Part shown: positions 53,784-62,249 of the stretch, piece by piece | Layout: the number at the start of each line of letters is the position of its first letter | How positions within the stretch are numbered: position 1 is the first letter of the stretch | DNA from: CBDAUN01 sp965214875 | GTDB lineage: Bacteria > Pseudomonadota > Gammaproteobacteria > Arenicellales > JAJDZL01 | Length of the DNA: 64,000 bases | Assembly (NCBI GenBank): GCA_965214875.1 | Contig: OZ243980.1 | Span: 2,480,001-2,544,000, forward strand | Direction of reading: 5' to 3' | Notes under the pieces: model-generated | Told to the model about the DNA's origin: nothing | The model's database searches: none | What the model saw: the letters and a program-made list of their open reading frames with translations, nothing else | Translations under genes and position numbers: made by a program

Positions 53784-55171
53784 TCGAGACGGACCGCGCT
53801 TCCTACAATCTGATGCAAACTGACAATCATGTTGGCGCTCAATCCGAATTCCTTCAAGATGGAACTGAACTGACTTTTGCAAATCGCGCACATGGCCGCC
53901 ATATGCGTTACGCCCTCTTTATCAATCACCTGTCGTAGCGCATTGATCCGGGGCGTTGCACCAGCAATTCGAATATTCATCATTTCGTCCGTCAGCAACC
54001 CGCCCCCTGCCCCGCAACAAAAGGTGCGCTGGCAGATCGAATCCGCCGACATATCGACAAACCTTTCACATGAAAATTCAAGCAGTTCACGAGGCATCTT
54101 GTAGACATCCCGCGGATGCGAGCCCATGCGCGACCCTCTAGCAATATTGCATGAATCATGGAATGTCAGCGTTTTGTCCGCATGCACTGATGGATCGAGC
54201 TTCAAGCGACCGGCCATAAATAGCTCATGCGTAATCTCGCAAATATGACGCGGCAAGGCAATAGGCCCGATGCCCGATTTTTCAATGAGATCTGGCCAAT
54301 AGCTAGATGCCACTCGCCAAGCATGCCCGCATTCGCCGATGGCCAGTTCTCGAACGCCGAGTTCTTGTGAAGCGAGCCAAATCGGTTTGGCAATCTTGTC
54401 CATATGACCGCGGTTTCCAAGAAACAATCCGAAGTTTGCCGCCTCGCTTGCCACGGAACTCAACGTCCAGTGGATGCCCGTCTGATGAAAAATTTTGGCG
54501 ATGCCGATCAATCCGTCCACGTGGGGCTCGGCATAGAAGTCAGCTGATGGGACAACAAGCAACAGATCCGCATCAGAGTCGTCAATAGGGAATCGCACAT
54601 TGATGCCGGTGTCATCCTTTACCTCATCTTCCAGTGCCTCGAGCGTATCTTTGATCGCATCACCTGGCAAACCGAGGTTATTGCCAACCCGACCGACATT
54701 ATCGATTACTGCATGAATATAGCGTTGCTTTAATCCAATTCGATCGAGAATCGTACGTGCCGCCATGGTCAACTCGGCCGTGTCGATCCCGAAAGGACAA
54801 TAGACGGCGCAACGCCTGCACTCAGAACACTGATAGAAATAGGCGCTCCACTGATCGATGAGATCTTCCGTCAAATCTAGTGCGCCAACCAGATTTGGAA
54901 ACAACCGCCCGGAAACAGTGTGATACCGCCTGTAGACCCCTCGTATCAATTCCTGGCGCGCAACCGGCATATTGTTTGGATCTTGGCCACCGATGTAATA
55001 GTGGCACTTGTCCGCGCAGGCGCCGCACTTCACACACGAATCAAGAAACACGCGCAAGGGGCGGCTAGACTGCGCGAGTTCACCAAGCGTGTCCACTGCG
55101 ATGTCTTTCCAGTTGTCAACAAGTTTCACACCGCTTGAGCAGTCGCCGAAATATGGTTTGGTCAGCGGCAT
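53780..55171 (-). CDS. dsrK: DsrK, Fe-S subunit of the DsrMKJOP complex (main frame)
   Basis: Membrane-associated heterodisulfide reductase-like protein that oxidizes or reduces the DsrC trisulfide/disulfide. Two ferredoxin motifs, CVKCGACADKCHYYIGG and CSECRRCAVYCPFGID, are followed by CCG-type motifs: LTFHDSCNIARGSRMG and CQRTFCCGAGGG, with AAMCAICKSQFS near the end. The frame starts MPLTKPYFGDCSSGVKLVD (463 residues). DsrK is usually somewhat longer; an upstream frame (55162-55395) may hold the missing N-terminus. Downstream dsrLJOP are absent. Confidence 0.9.
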   Translation of the reverse strand: MPLTKPYFGDCSSGVKLVDNWKDIAVDTLGELAQSSRPLRVFLDSCVKCGACADKCHYYIGGQDPNNMPVARQELIRGVYRRYHTVSGRLFPNLVGALDLTEDLIDQWSAYFYQCSECRRCAVYCPFGIDTAELTMAARTILDRIGLKQRYIHAVIDNVGRVGNNLGLPGDAIKDTLEALEDEVKDDTGINVRFPIDDSDADLLLVVPSADFYAEPHVDGLIGIAKIFHQTGIHWTLSSVASEAANFGLFLGNRGHMDKIAKPIWLASQELGVRELAIGECGHAWRVASSYWPDLIEKSGIGPIALPRHICEITHELFMAGRLKLDPSVHADKTLTFHDSCNIARGSRMGSHPRDVYKMPRELLEFSCERFVDMSADSICQRTFCCGAGGGLLTDEMMNIRIAGATPRINALRQVIDKEGVTHMAAMCAICKSQFSSILKEFGLSANMIVSLHQIVGSAVRLD

Positions 55172-55395
55172 GATCGACCTTGAAGCGGTGCGCCAACCGA
55201 TTTGCTGATGAGACCGTATCCGGCAATGCGGTTATGAGGCAGAATGGCAGCCACCGCAGTAAATGCTTCGACTGGAAAGATGCGACCAGGCACGATTGCC
55301 TTGAACTTGCCATCACCTACCGGCGCAGTTTCGCGCCTTTTGCCGAAAAACAACACCATTTGGAGTTTGCGAATGGATGACAACCGGTCAATCAT
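55162..55395 (-). CDS. Possible N-terminal part of DsrK in another frame, or small linking gene
   Basis: The ATG at 55395 overlaps the dsrM stop (ATGATTGA), typical coupling. The frame (MIDRLSSIRKLQMVLFFGKR, then KAIVPGRIFPVEAFTAVAAI, ISKSVGAPLQGRSCR) runs through and past the dsrK start. A single added base at about 55172 would fuse it to DsrK, giving about 540 residues. I cannot verify the family N-terminus from memory, so either a frameshifted DsrK or a separate 77-residue gene is possible. Confidence 0.4.
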   Translation of the reverse strand: MIDRLSSIRKLQMVLFFGKRRETAPVGDGKFKAIVPGRIFPVEAFTAVAAILPHNRIAGYGLISKSVGAPLQGRSCR

Positions 55396-56083
55396 TACGT
55401 GAAGCGCGGTTCGGCGGATCAATCTGGGCATGCGTAGGCGTAAATACTGGCGCGATAAAGTGCATCAGCTTGCTGAATGGAAAGATCGCAATCAGCATGA
55501 CCACGCTGATCAAATGAACATACAGCACCAAGGACTCTGGCAAGTCATTCAGCTCGACCACGCGCAATCCCAACGCAAAGTTCCGAACAGCAAATATATC
55601 TACGTGCGCATGGTATCGAAGCAGCATGCCGCTCAATGCGATCAATAAAAGCAAAGCAAGCATCAGATGGTCGGATGGTGCAGATATATAGCGCATCTTT
55701 TTGATGAGCAGCCGTCTGAGCCACAGGCCGAGCAAAGCGATAATCAGCCCCCACGCCGCGTAATCGCCAAACGGCAGAATCCACAATACCCAGCTCCACA
55801 CCGGATCGGTAAAGAAAAAAAGATGACGCATAAGCACGACTGCAAGTGCGACGTGAAAGGTCCAACCAAACAGCCAGACCCACTTGTCCGCACGGATCAG
55901 GCTCTCAAAAAAAACCGCCTCTCGGACAATTCGCATAACGACACCCGCATACGTCGCAGGCGCCGGAGCCATCGGAATCACAAAATCCGATCTCGCTTTC
56001 CGATAGGCATGTATGCGAACAAGCACTCCAACCAGGAAAATTGCGCAGGCCGCGTAAAAAATGATCGCTACTGCCAAACTCAT
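55388..56083 (-). CDS. dsrM: DsrM, cytochrome b-type membrane subunit
   Basis: NarI-like heme b protein exchanging electrons between quinone and DsrK. Five hydrophobic segments: VAIIFYAACAIFLVGVLVRI, WLFGWTFHVALAVVLMRHLF, WGLIIALLGLWLRRLL, LMLALLLLIALSGMLLRYHA and SLVLYVHLISVVMLIAIFPF. Conserved His in TFHVALA, MRHLFF and YVHLISV probably bind heme. 231 residues. 46 bp after dsrC. Confidence 0.9.
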   Translation of the reverse strand: MSLAVAIIFYAACAIFLVGVLVRIHAYRKARSDFVIPMAPAPATYAGVVMRIVREAVFFESLIRADKWVWLFGWTFHVALAVVLMRHLFFFTDPVWSWVLWILPFGDYAAWGLIIALLGLWLRRLLIKKMRYISAPSDHLMLALLLLIALSGMLLRYHAHVDIFAVRNFALGLRVVELNDLPESLVLYVHLISVVMLIAIFPFSKLMHFIAPVFTPTHAQIDPPNRASRND

Positions 56084-56129
56084 GCCGGAACGAACCCGCC
56101 ATGCCTCCGTGCGTTATTGTGAATTGGAG

Positions 56130-56462
56130 TCACACGCAGCCGGTGGGTTTTGGAAGGCCTGCATAGCGGCATGCTTGCTTGGCAGGGCCGAACGGAAACA
56201 GCTCATACAAGTAGGGGCTATTGGCTTTTTCCCTCCCGACCCGCTTGCCCATTTGCCGGACCAGCACTCGCACGGGCGGGGCGATAGCGTATTGGGCGTA
56301 GTATTCTCGGAGAATCTCGATTGCAACCCAGTGGTCCGCCCCTAATTCCATCCCGTCATCGCCCGCCATTTTTTCGGCCAACGATTTGCTCCAAAGAGAA
56401 GGATCCTGAAGAAAGCCTTCTTCGTCAGTCTCGATCAGGGTTCCATTAAATTCGATTGGCAT
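56130..56462 (-). CDS. dsrC: DsrC, sulfur-carrier protein
   Basis: 110 residues: MPIEFNGTLIETDEEGFLQD, LAEKMAGDDGMELGADHWVA, YYAQYAIAPPVRVLVRQMGK, then FPFGPAKQACRYAGLPKPTG-CV. Both redox cysteines of true DsrC are present, the penultimate Cys and one ten residues before it, so it can carry sulfur and form the substrate of DsrMK. TusE lacks the second Cys. 9 bp after dsrH. Confidence 0.96.
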   Translation of the reverse strand: MPIEFNGTLIETDEEGFLQDPSLWSKSLAEKMAGDDGMELGADHWVAIEILREYYAQYAIAPPVRVLVRQMGKRVGREKANSPYLYELFPFGPAKQACRYAGLPKPTGCV

Positions 56463-56471
56463 ATCCGAATC

Positions 56472-56798
56472 TCACAGCCATGAATGGACGGCACTGTTTT
56501 GCACGGCCAGCTGCACGAATCCGTCGTAGTCTATCAGCTTAATGCCTGCGATGACATCGCCCTCAACAAACCCTCGACATTCAAGATCATTTTTTAGCAC
56601 ATATATCGAGAATCTTGCTGCAGCATCACGCACGATCGATTCTTGCTCGGCACCAGCTAAAGATGCGTACACGCCATCTTCTATCAGAAGAATATCGCTT
56701 CCCTTTGCGGCTAGACGCAGGCAGCTTGCAAGACCGCTCCCGTTCGTAAAAGATTTGTTTACTGTGTGCAGCATAGCGGCATCAGAATTGAAGCACAA
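56472..56798 (-). CDS. dsrH: DsrH (TusB-like) sulfurtransferase subunit
   Basis: 108 residues, MCFNSDAAMLHTVNKSFTNG then LASCLRLAAKGSDILLIEDG, VYASLAGAEQESIVRD; family member of DsrEFH. Overlaps dsrF by 17 bases. With DsrE and DsrF forms the alpha2beta2gamma2 complex that passes sulfur to DsrC. Confidence 0.9.
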   Translation of the reverse strand: MCFNSDAAMLHTVNKSFTNGSGLASCLRLAAKGSDILLIEDGVYASLAGAEQESIVRDAAARFSIYVLKNDLECRGFVEGDVIAGIKLIDYDGFVQLAVQNSAVHSWL

Positions 56799-57165
56799 CC
56801 TCGTGACGCTCTATGATCTGGGTCAATTCAGATGTCGAAACAATCCGAGTCATGCTACTGCCATCATCTCTTCGAATCTCGAGCAAATCGGACACATTCA
56901 TGCCGCGCAATTGTAGCGATTCTGACTCGATTAGAACTTCTTCAACGCCAAAATCGTCCAGAGCGCCATAAGCTCTCGTAAATTGCTTCATTCGAGATTT
57001 TGCCGGATTTTGGCCTCGCTTAAGCTGGAACACGCCGTCGTCGATTAATGCGACACTTACGCTTTGATCATAGGCGGCCCCGACTAAAAGTATATCAAGC
57101 GCCTCCTGCACATAGATGGTTCCGTATGGCGCTCGGGCAAAAATGAAGAGCATTCGCTTTGACAT
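56782..57165 (-). CDS. dsrF: DsrF (TusC-like) sulfurtransferase subunit
   Basis: 127 residues, MSKRMLFIFARAPYGTIYVQ then EALDILLVGAAYDQSVSVAL, IDDGVFQLKRGQNPA; TusC/DsrF. Short terminal extensions normal. 29 bp after dsrE. Confidence 0.92.
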   Translation of the reverse strand: MSKRMLFIFARAPYGTIYVQEALDILLVGAAYDQSVSVALIDDGVFQLKRGQNPAKSRMKQFTRAYGALDDFGVEEVLIESESLQLRGMNVSDLLEIRRDDGSSMTRIVSTSELTQIIERHEVVLQF

Positions 57166-57194
57166 GGCTGCTGATATGAATTGCTAACTGCTTC

Positions 57195-57587
57195 CTAGTC
57201 ACCAAAAATAATGGTGCGATCAGCGGCAATCGCGCCATCGATAAATTGCCCGACACCAGAAATTCTAAAGCGAAAGTCGACGTTATCGGCATCCTTTGCA
57301 TTTCGTTTCGCCTCAGTTGAATCCAGTATTCCGCGACGCTGCCCGGCTGCAACGCAGACTGTCAGATCAATATTATGCTCATCGGCCAGCACACCCCAGC
57401 GCTCGACGACATTTCTATCATCTACTGGCGGAACACTCAATCTGGTGCTGTTGTAGACACCATCATGGTAGAAGAAAACGCGCATGATTTCATGGCCTGC
57501 ACGAATGGCCGCGCAGACAAATTGATATGCGGTATCGGATGCCTGATGGGTGTAGGGGCCCTCGGCAACCAGAATATTGAACTTCAT
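57195..57587 (-). CDS. dsrE: DsrE (TusD-like) sulfurtransferase subunit
   Basis: 130 residues: MKFNILVAEGPYTHQASDTA, IRAGHEIMRVFFYHDGVYNS and DEHNIDLTVCVAAGQRRGIL. The single Cys in DLTVCVAAGQRRG is the catalytic sulfur-carrying Cys. First visible gene of the operon; dsrA and dsrB, usually immediately upstream in sulfur oxidizers, are missing, and the upstream sequence is noncoding. Confidence 0.94.
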   Translation of the reverse strand: MKFNILVAEGPYTHQASDTAYQFVCAAIRAGHEIMRVFFYHDGVYNSTRLSVPPVDDRNVVERWGVLADEHNIDLTVCVAAGQRRGILDSTEAKRNAKDADNVDFRFRISGVGQFIDGAIAADRTIIFGD

Positions 57588-57849
57588 GACGCCAACATCA
57601 AGTGTATTTGGATCGAATCAAATCTTGGCATGTGCGACTGCATTTTACGCTACAGTCCGTAAGGCATAATGACTTGTTGCCGGAACGCAGGATGATGAGT
57701 TGCTGGAACGGCGCGAGATCAGATGCCTTTAAGGATCAAGCTCCCAATTGTCGTATTCAGCCTCAGTTTTTGCAAGCATTCTCAATTCGCATCCATGAGA
57801 TGCAATAAACACGGCTGAATCACACATGGCGGATACATCCTCCGACAAT
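57588..57849. other. Upstream region of dsrE, no gene
   Basis: No dsrB remnant could be recognised on minus. Any promoter of dsrE is here but no clear boxes found. Confidence 0.4.
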
Positions 57850-57932
57850 CCTTAAAACCGCGTTAGGGAGGCCGCAACCTGTGCGGAATTTCTCCGCACA
57901 GCGGATTTCGGCGAAAAATCCGACCGCAATAA
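57850..57932. mobile_element. IS1380-family relic (left end joined to right-end sequence)
   Basis: Begins CCTTAAAACCGCGTTAGGG at 57850, one base different from the left end of the intact copy. It then runs into sequence like the right subterminal region: hairpin GTGCGGA/TCCGCAC (57881-57899), then CGGATTT/AAATCCG (57902-57922), and AATCTC. No right terminus. Looks like an internally deleted, MITE-like derivative, truncated next to the autotransporter. Confidence 0.65.
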
Positions 57933-57942
57933 TCTCCAGCAT

Positions 57943-57953
57943 GGGGGGGGGGG
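57943..57953. repeat. Poly-G tract (G11) upstream of the autotransporter gene
   Basis: Eleven G, 88 bases before the ATG at 58042. A variable length here could change promoter spacing. It immediately follows the IS relic. Confidence 0.7.
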
Positions 57954-58041
57954 TGAGATACAATAGCGGAAATTCGAGCGGGCAATGTATTGGCCGCTCT
58001 TGCGACAGAGTTGAAATTGATGCCGACAGACGAGGCGTACC

Positions 58042-61000
58042 ATGCAATCTATAACGAAAACCATGCAGCAAAAAGCAAACGACTGGCTTAACTTTCTCCC
58101 CCCCCCCCCCTCGCTCCGCTAAAGCGGCATATTTCAAGACGGCCATGCACGAGCTGGGTACCGGCCGCCGCGGCCGCCATGGCGGCGCTTTGCGCCTTCC
58201 CTGCGCAGGCCGCGGACGAATGCGGTCCGCTTAGCGCCGCCGGCAGCTCTCAGACCGTCGTGTGCTCAAGCGGCCCGGCCGACGACGACTACGACACGGC
58301 CACCGAGGGCAACATCTTCTACCAGATTTCGGATAGGGACGCCGACTACCGGTTCGAGCTGAAAGCCGGCGCCCGCATCGTCGGCAAGCGCGACGGGGCC
58401 CAGGTTACCGCGGCCGACCAGACGGACGATCACGGCCGGCGGCACAATGCGCTCTTAGGACGCTGGGCGAATTACGGCGCCTTCTTCGTCGATACCGGGA
58501 ACAGGTACGAAGGCGACATCACGATCCGGTCGGAGGCCGACATCGAGGCGGGCAACAATGATGGCGTCACGATCGATCAAGCCACCATCAGGGCCCGCGG
58601 CATCTACGCGCTCCATCGAGGCAAAGCGGGAGATATCAACATCCAGGTCGCCGGCGGCTCCATCGCCAGCACGGGAGCCGGCATCCAGGCAACGATCGAC
58701 AACTTCAGCAGCGGCTGCAACATCAGCATCCGATCAAATCGCTTCTGCAACACCCCATTAAATGACTTGTTAAACGACGACTTCAGGGACCATCAATTCA
58801 AAGGGAACATCAACATTGACCTGTCGCCCGGCGCGACCATCCGAACATCCGGCCATGCTGGGAGCGGCGTCGAGGCGCAGCACCGCGGCCACGGAGGCAT
58901 CCGCCTCGTCGCGGAAGGGAAGGCGGGTTCCGACGAGCCCGACATCGAGACCACGGGCGACGATGCCAGCGGGATCTCTGTCGAAATGGGCAACTCGTGG
59001 GGCCCTCGCGTCGCTGAGACAGGAGACATCGGCGTCAATCTAAAAAACTACTTCATCCGCACGACGGGCGATCGGGGAGTGCTTCAAGCTTCGGGCCTGA
59101 GAGTCTACAACTACATGGACGGCGCGATCGATGTCGATGTGGCCGGAAGCAAGGTGCACACGAAGGGCGCGCGCGGCATCTTTGCATTTCACCAAGGAGC
59201 CGGGAAGATTGATATCGATGTCAAAGACTCGGAGGTCGAGACGGGGTCGCGCACGGCAAATCCAAGCGAGCACGGCATCATCGGCCAGCACCAAAGTAGG
59301 GGCCTTGTCGCAATCAAGGTCGGCAACAGCCGAGTCTCGACTCAGGCTGACGGGTCGCACGGCGTCTACGGCCGGCATATCTACCGCGGCGATGTGATGA
59401 TCACCATGCGCGGCAACAATCGAATCTCGACGCGGGGTGCCGGGTCGCACGGCGTCTACGGCCGTCACCAGTTTGCTCTCGGCGAGAGTTTTCCCAACAG
59501 GGGAAATGTGGACATCGATGTCGACGGCGGTCAAATCTCGACGCAGGGCGCGGAGTCGCACGGCATCTACGGGCATCACGAGAAAGAGGGATCTGTCGCG
59601 ATCAGGGCTAAAAACGCCGACATTCGCACCGCCGGCGCAGGGGCTCGCGGCATCTATGCGCTTCAGATGGACAAAAGCAAGGAAATCCGGATCGAAGTCG
59701 ATGGCGGAAGCATCGCGGCGGGCTGCCAAAAACCAGAAGACCCCGATGACGACGAGTGTCGGAACACGGGGATTTTCGCATCCTTTGGCGACGGCAATGA
59801 CACCGCGCCTCAAGGCGTGGCCCGGATCGGCATCTCCCGGGCGGTGGTCCGGGGCGGCGATGCGGTCGCGTTCAAGGGCGGCCGGGGCGTGCTCAATCTC
59901 GCCGACAGCCGCCTGGCCGGCAATGTGCTGTTCGCCGACGGCGACTACGACGACGTGCTGAGCATCACGCAAAGGTCCGGTTCCGGGCGGATTGGCGGAA
60001 GCGTCAATTTCCGTGGCGGCGATGACGAGCTGGCGCTCGACATCGCCAGCGGCCAGCACTTTGTTTTTGGCGGGCCGATTTTCGGGCTGCACACCCTGAC
60101 CAAGAAAGGGGGCGGCTGGGCCCGCTTCGCCGACGCTGTCCACTTTTCGGGCAGCAGCCTGAACCTGGATGACGGGTATCTGGTCATCGCCGGCCATTTG
60201 AATATCGGCGACGGCACGCTGACCGTGCGCAATGCCGGCCGGCTGGTGTTCGAGGCGGGACTTGGCGGGGCGCTGGGCGATGCTTTGGGGTTCGGGCAGA
60301 TCAGTGTCGGGCGGCTGCACTTTGAAGGCGATGGCCGGCCGTTCGTGCTGGTCCAGCTGGACGAAGGGCTAAGCAAAGACCAGGCCGATCAAGCGCGGAA
60401 ACTTCTTGCCCAGTTTGGCGACCGGTTGAACCTGATCTACAGCCGGGAGGTGACGCAGGGAAGCGGCGGGACTAAGGTTTCCAGTCTGGATCTCCGGTCG
60501 GAATCGGATGGCGGCATCATCTCGAAAGTCGGGACGGTCAAGATCAACGAAGGCACGGGCGACGGTGCGCTGGAAGAGGGTGCCGAGGACAGGATCGGGC
60601 AGCTGAGGCTGCCGGGGACGTTCGTTGCCGGCACCGGCGATTCCGGCGCGAGCGGTTCCGGGGCAGGCGGCGGCGGTTCCGGCGGCGGGGGCGGCATTCT
60701 CGGCCTCGGCCTGCTGGCGGTGCTGCTGGGCACTTTCCTTGGCGGCGGCGACGAGGCGGATGCGGATGCGGGCTTTGCCGAATACGGCCTGGGCTTGGCG
60801 CGGCCGGCCCATGTCGCGGCGGCCGACGAGCGCGGCGTGCTGACCTTGCGGGAAGCGGGCGGGCGGCCCTACCGGCTGTGGGTGCGCACCGGCGCGGGCG
60901 CCCAGGCGCTGCCGATGGCCGGGGTGCCGGGTTTGGGCGCGGACGGCGCGGAGATAGGCTTCAGCCTGCGCGGCGGGGACGGCTTCCATCTGAGCGCCTC

Positions 61001-61691
61001 GGTCGCGCCCGAGGCGGCGGCGCGGGCGGATTCGCTGAGGCTGTCCGCCGAGGGCTCGGCGCTGGCGCTGGGCGCCGGCTGGAGCGACGGGCGGCGCTTT
61101 GCGGGGCTGCGCCTGTCGCAGGGCGACTTCGAGGCGGCCTCGGTCGTCGCCAATCCGGCGGCCGGCGGCGCGCTGCTGAGCACGGCCCGCCTGCGCGTCG
61201 CGCAGGCGCAGCTGCGGGCAGGCCTGCACCTCGACGCCGGGGCGCTGCGGTGGACGCCGTCGGCCGCGCTGCGCGCCGGCTCGCTCGAGCAGGCCGCGCA
61301 TGCGGCCGAGGGCCCCGCCCTCAGGGCGGAGGTCCCCGCCTTCGGGCAGGACTACGCCGGCTGGCAGCTGGGGCTGAGGATGGCCTCGCGCGGGTGGCTG
61401 GACTTTGCCGGCGGCAAGTGGCGGCCGCAGCTGAAGCTCGAAACCATCCGCACCTCCGCCGGCGGCGACCGGTCGGCGGGGCTGGCCCAGTCCGACCGGC
61501 TCGGGGCGCTGAGCTTCACCACGCGGGCCGGCATCCGGGCCCTGCCGGAGACGGTCCATTCGCTGAGCTTCGGCGCGCAGGTGAAGGCCCTCGGCAGCGC
61601 GCGGGCGGCATGGCGGTTCGGCCTCGCCGGACTCGAGGCCGACGGCGAGCAGCACTACGCGGCTCTGGCGGGCTACCGGCTGAGATTCTGA
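58042..61691 (+). CDS. Autotransporter (type V secretion), poly-C phase-variable (frame currently off)
   Basis: From the ATG at 58042 (or 58063) the frame reads MQSITKTMQQKANDWLNFL and a run of 13 C (58098-58110), then stops. With 11 or 14 C it joins frame: PLAPLKRHIS...AAAAAMAALCAFPAQA, an extended signal peptide, and continues to 61691. The passenger, about 60-840, is a beta-helix with repeated SHGVYGRH / SHGIYGHH / ARGIYAL units and INIDVDGG-type strands. A Gly-rich linker (SGAGGGGSGGGGGIL) precedes a hydrophobic LGLLAVLLGTFLGG. The C-terminal 300 residues form the barrel, ending AALAGYRLRF with terminal Phe. The barrel is far more GC-rich than the passenger. GAGG lies before the 58042 ATG. 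Confidence 0.85.
58098..58110 (+). repeat. Poly-C tract (C13) in the autotransporter gene
   Basis: Thirteen C starting in codon 19. 11 or 14 gives the secreted protein; 13 gives TAA four codons on (TCG CTC CGC TAA). Confidence 0.85.
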
Positions 61692-61924
61692 TTCCGGCCG
61701 GGGTGCGGAATGGAGGGTTGCCGCAAGGCGTGGCAGCCTTCCAAGTCTAAATGCCGCAGAGCGCGCCGGAGTTTTTTTTGCGGACGAGTCTCCGCCCCCA
61801 ATTCATCGCCTTGGGAAATTCCGGACAGGCCGGCGCTGAAAAAGCGCATGAAGCAGAAACAGGGCCAAAGATCGGAAATAGATGCCGGCTTTCAAGCTTG
61901 AAGCAATTTTTTTAATAACTTCGG
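61692..61924. other. No gene seen
   Basis: 233 bases between the autotransporter stop and the IS1380 relic, low complexity; nothing recognised. Confidence 0.4.
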
Positions 61925-62163
61925 CGCGATGCGGGCGATGGCCCTTGCGCCGCAGTCGTCAGAAAAAACGCCGCGAACACTAAAAAGCCGTTGCGCCCCG
62001 GCGCGTCCGGGATTACCATTGATTTTTTTGCTCCGAGCCCGCTTTTTAGCACCGGCTCGCTGGCAAATTCGCCGGGCATTGTGCAACGAGCGCCGCAATT
62101 TCTCCGCACGAGGAATTTCAGCTAAAAATACGCTCGCAAAAATTTCTAACGAGAGATTTTGGG
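61925..62163 (+). mobile_element. IS1380-family relic, right end
   Basis: Begins with the transposase C-terminal codons (MRAMALAP) followed by the same 3' tail as the intact copies (GCGCCCCGGCGCGTCCGGGA...), ending TTCTAACGAGAGATTTTGGG at 62163. About 240 bp. Divergent from copy 2 but colinear. The frame of bepA appears to extend through it only because it is open. Confidence 0.75.
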
Positions 62164-62249
62164 ACGGTGCTTATCCAAGTAGTACAATACTCCTACAGGC
62201 TAATCTTGCGCACTGTGGTCCTCACGCTCACCCAAACGACCCGAGAATC

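Noticed and set aside
59340..59680. Repeated SHGVYG units as a possible tandem DNA repeat or CRISPR-like array
   Set aside because: They are protein-level repeats of the beta-helix with divergent DNA and no regular spacers. No CRISPR array is seen anywhere in the window.
59040..60320. 426-codon minus-strand frame
   Set aside because: Antisense of the autotransporter passenger; no start signals or domains.
60369..61655. 428-codon minus-strand frame opposite the autotransporter barrel
   Set aside because: Antisense shadow caused by high GC content.
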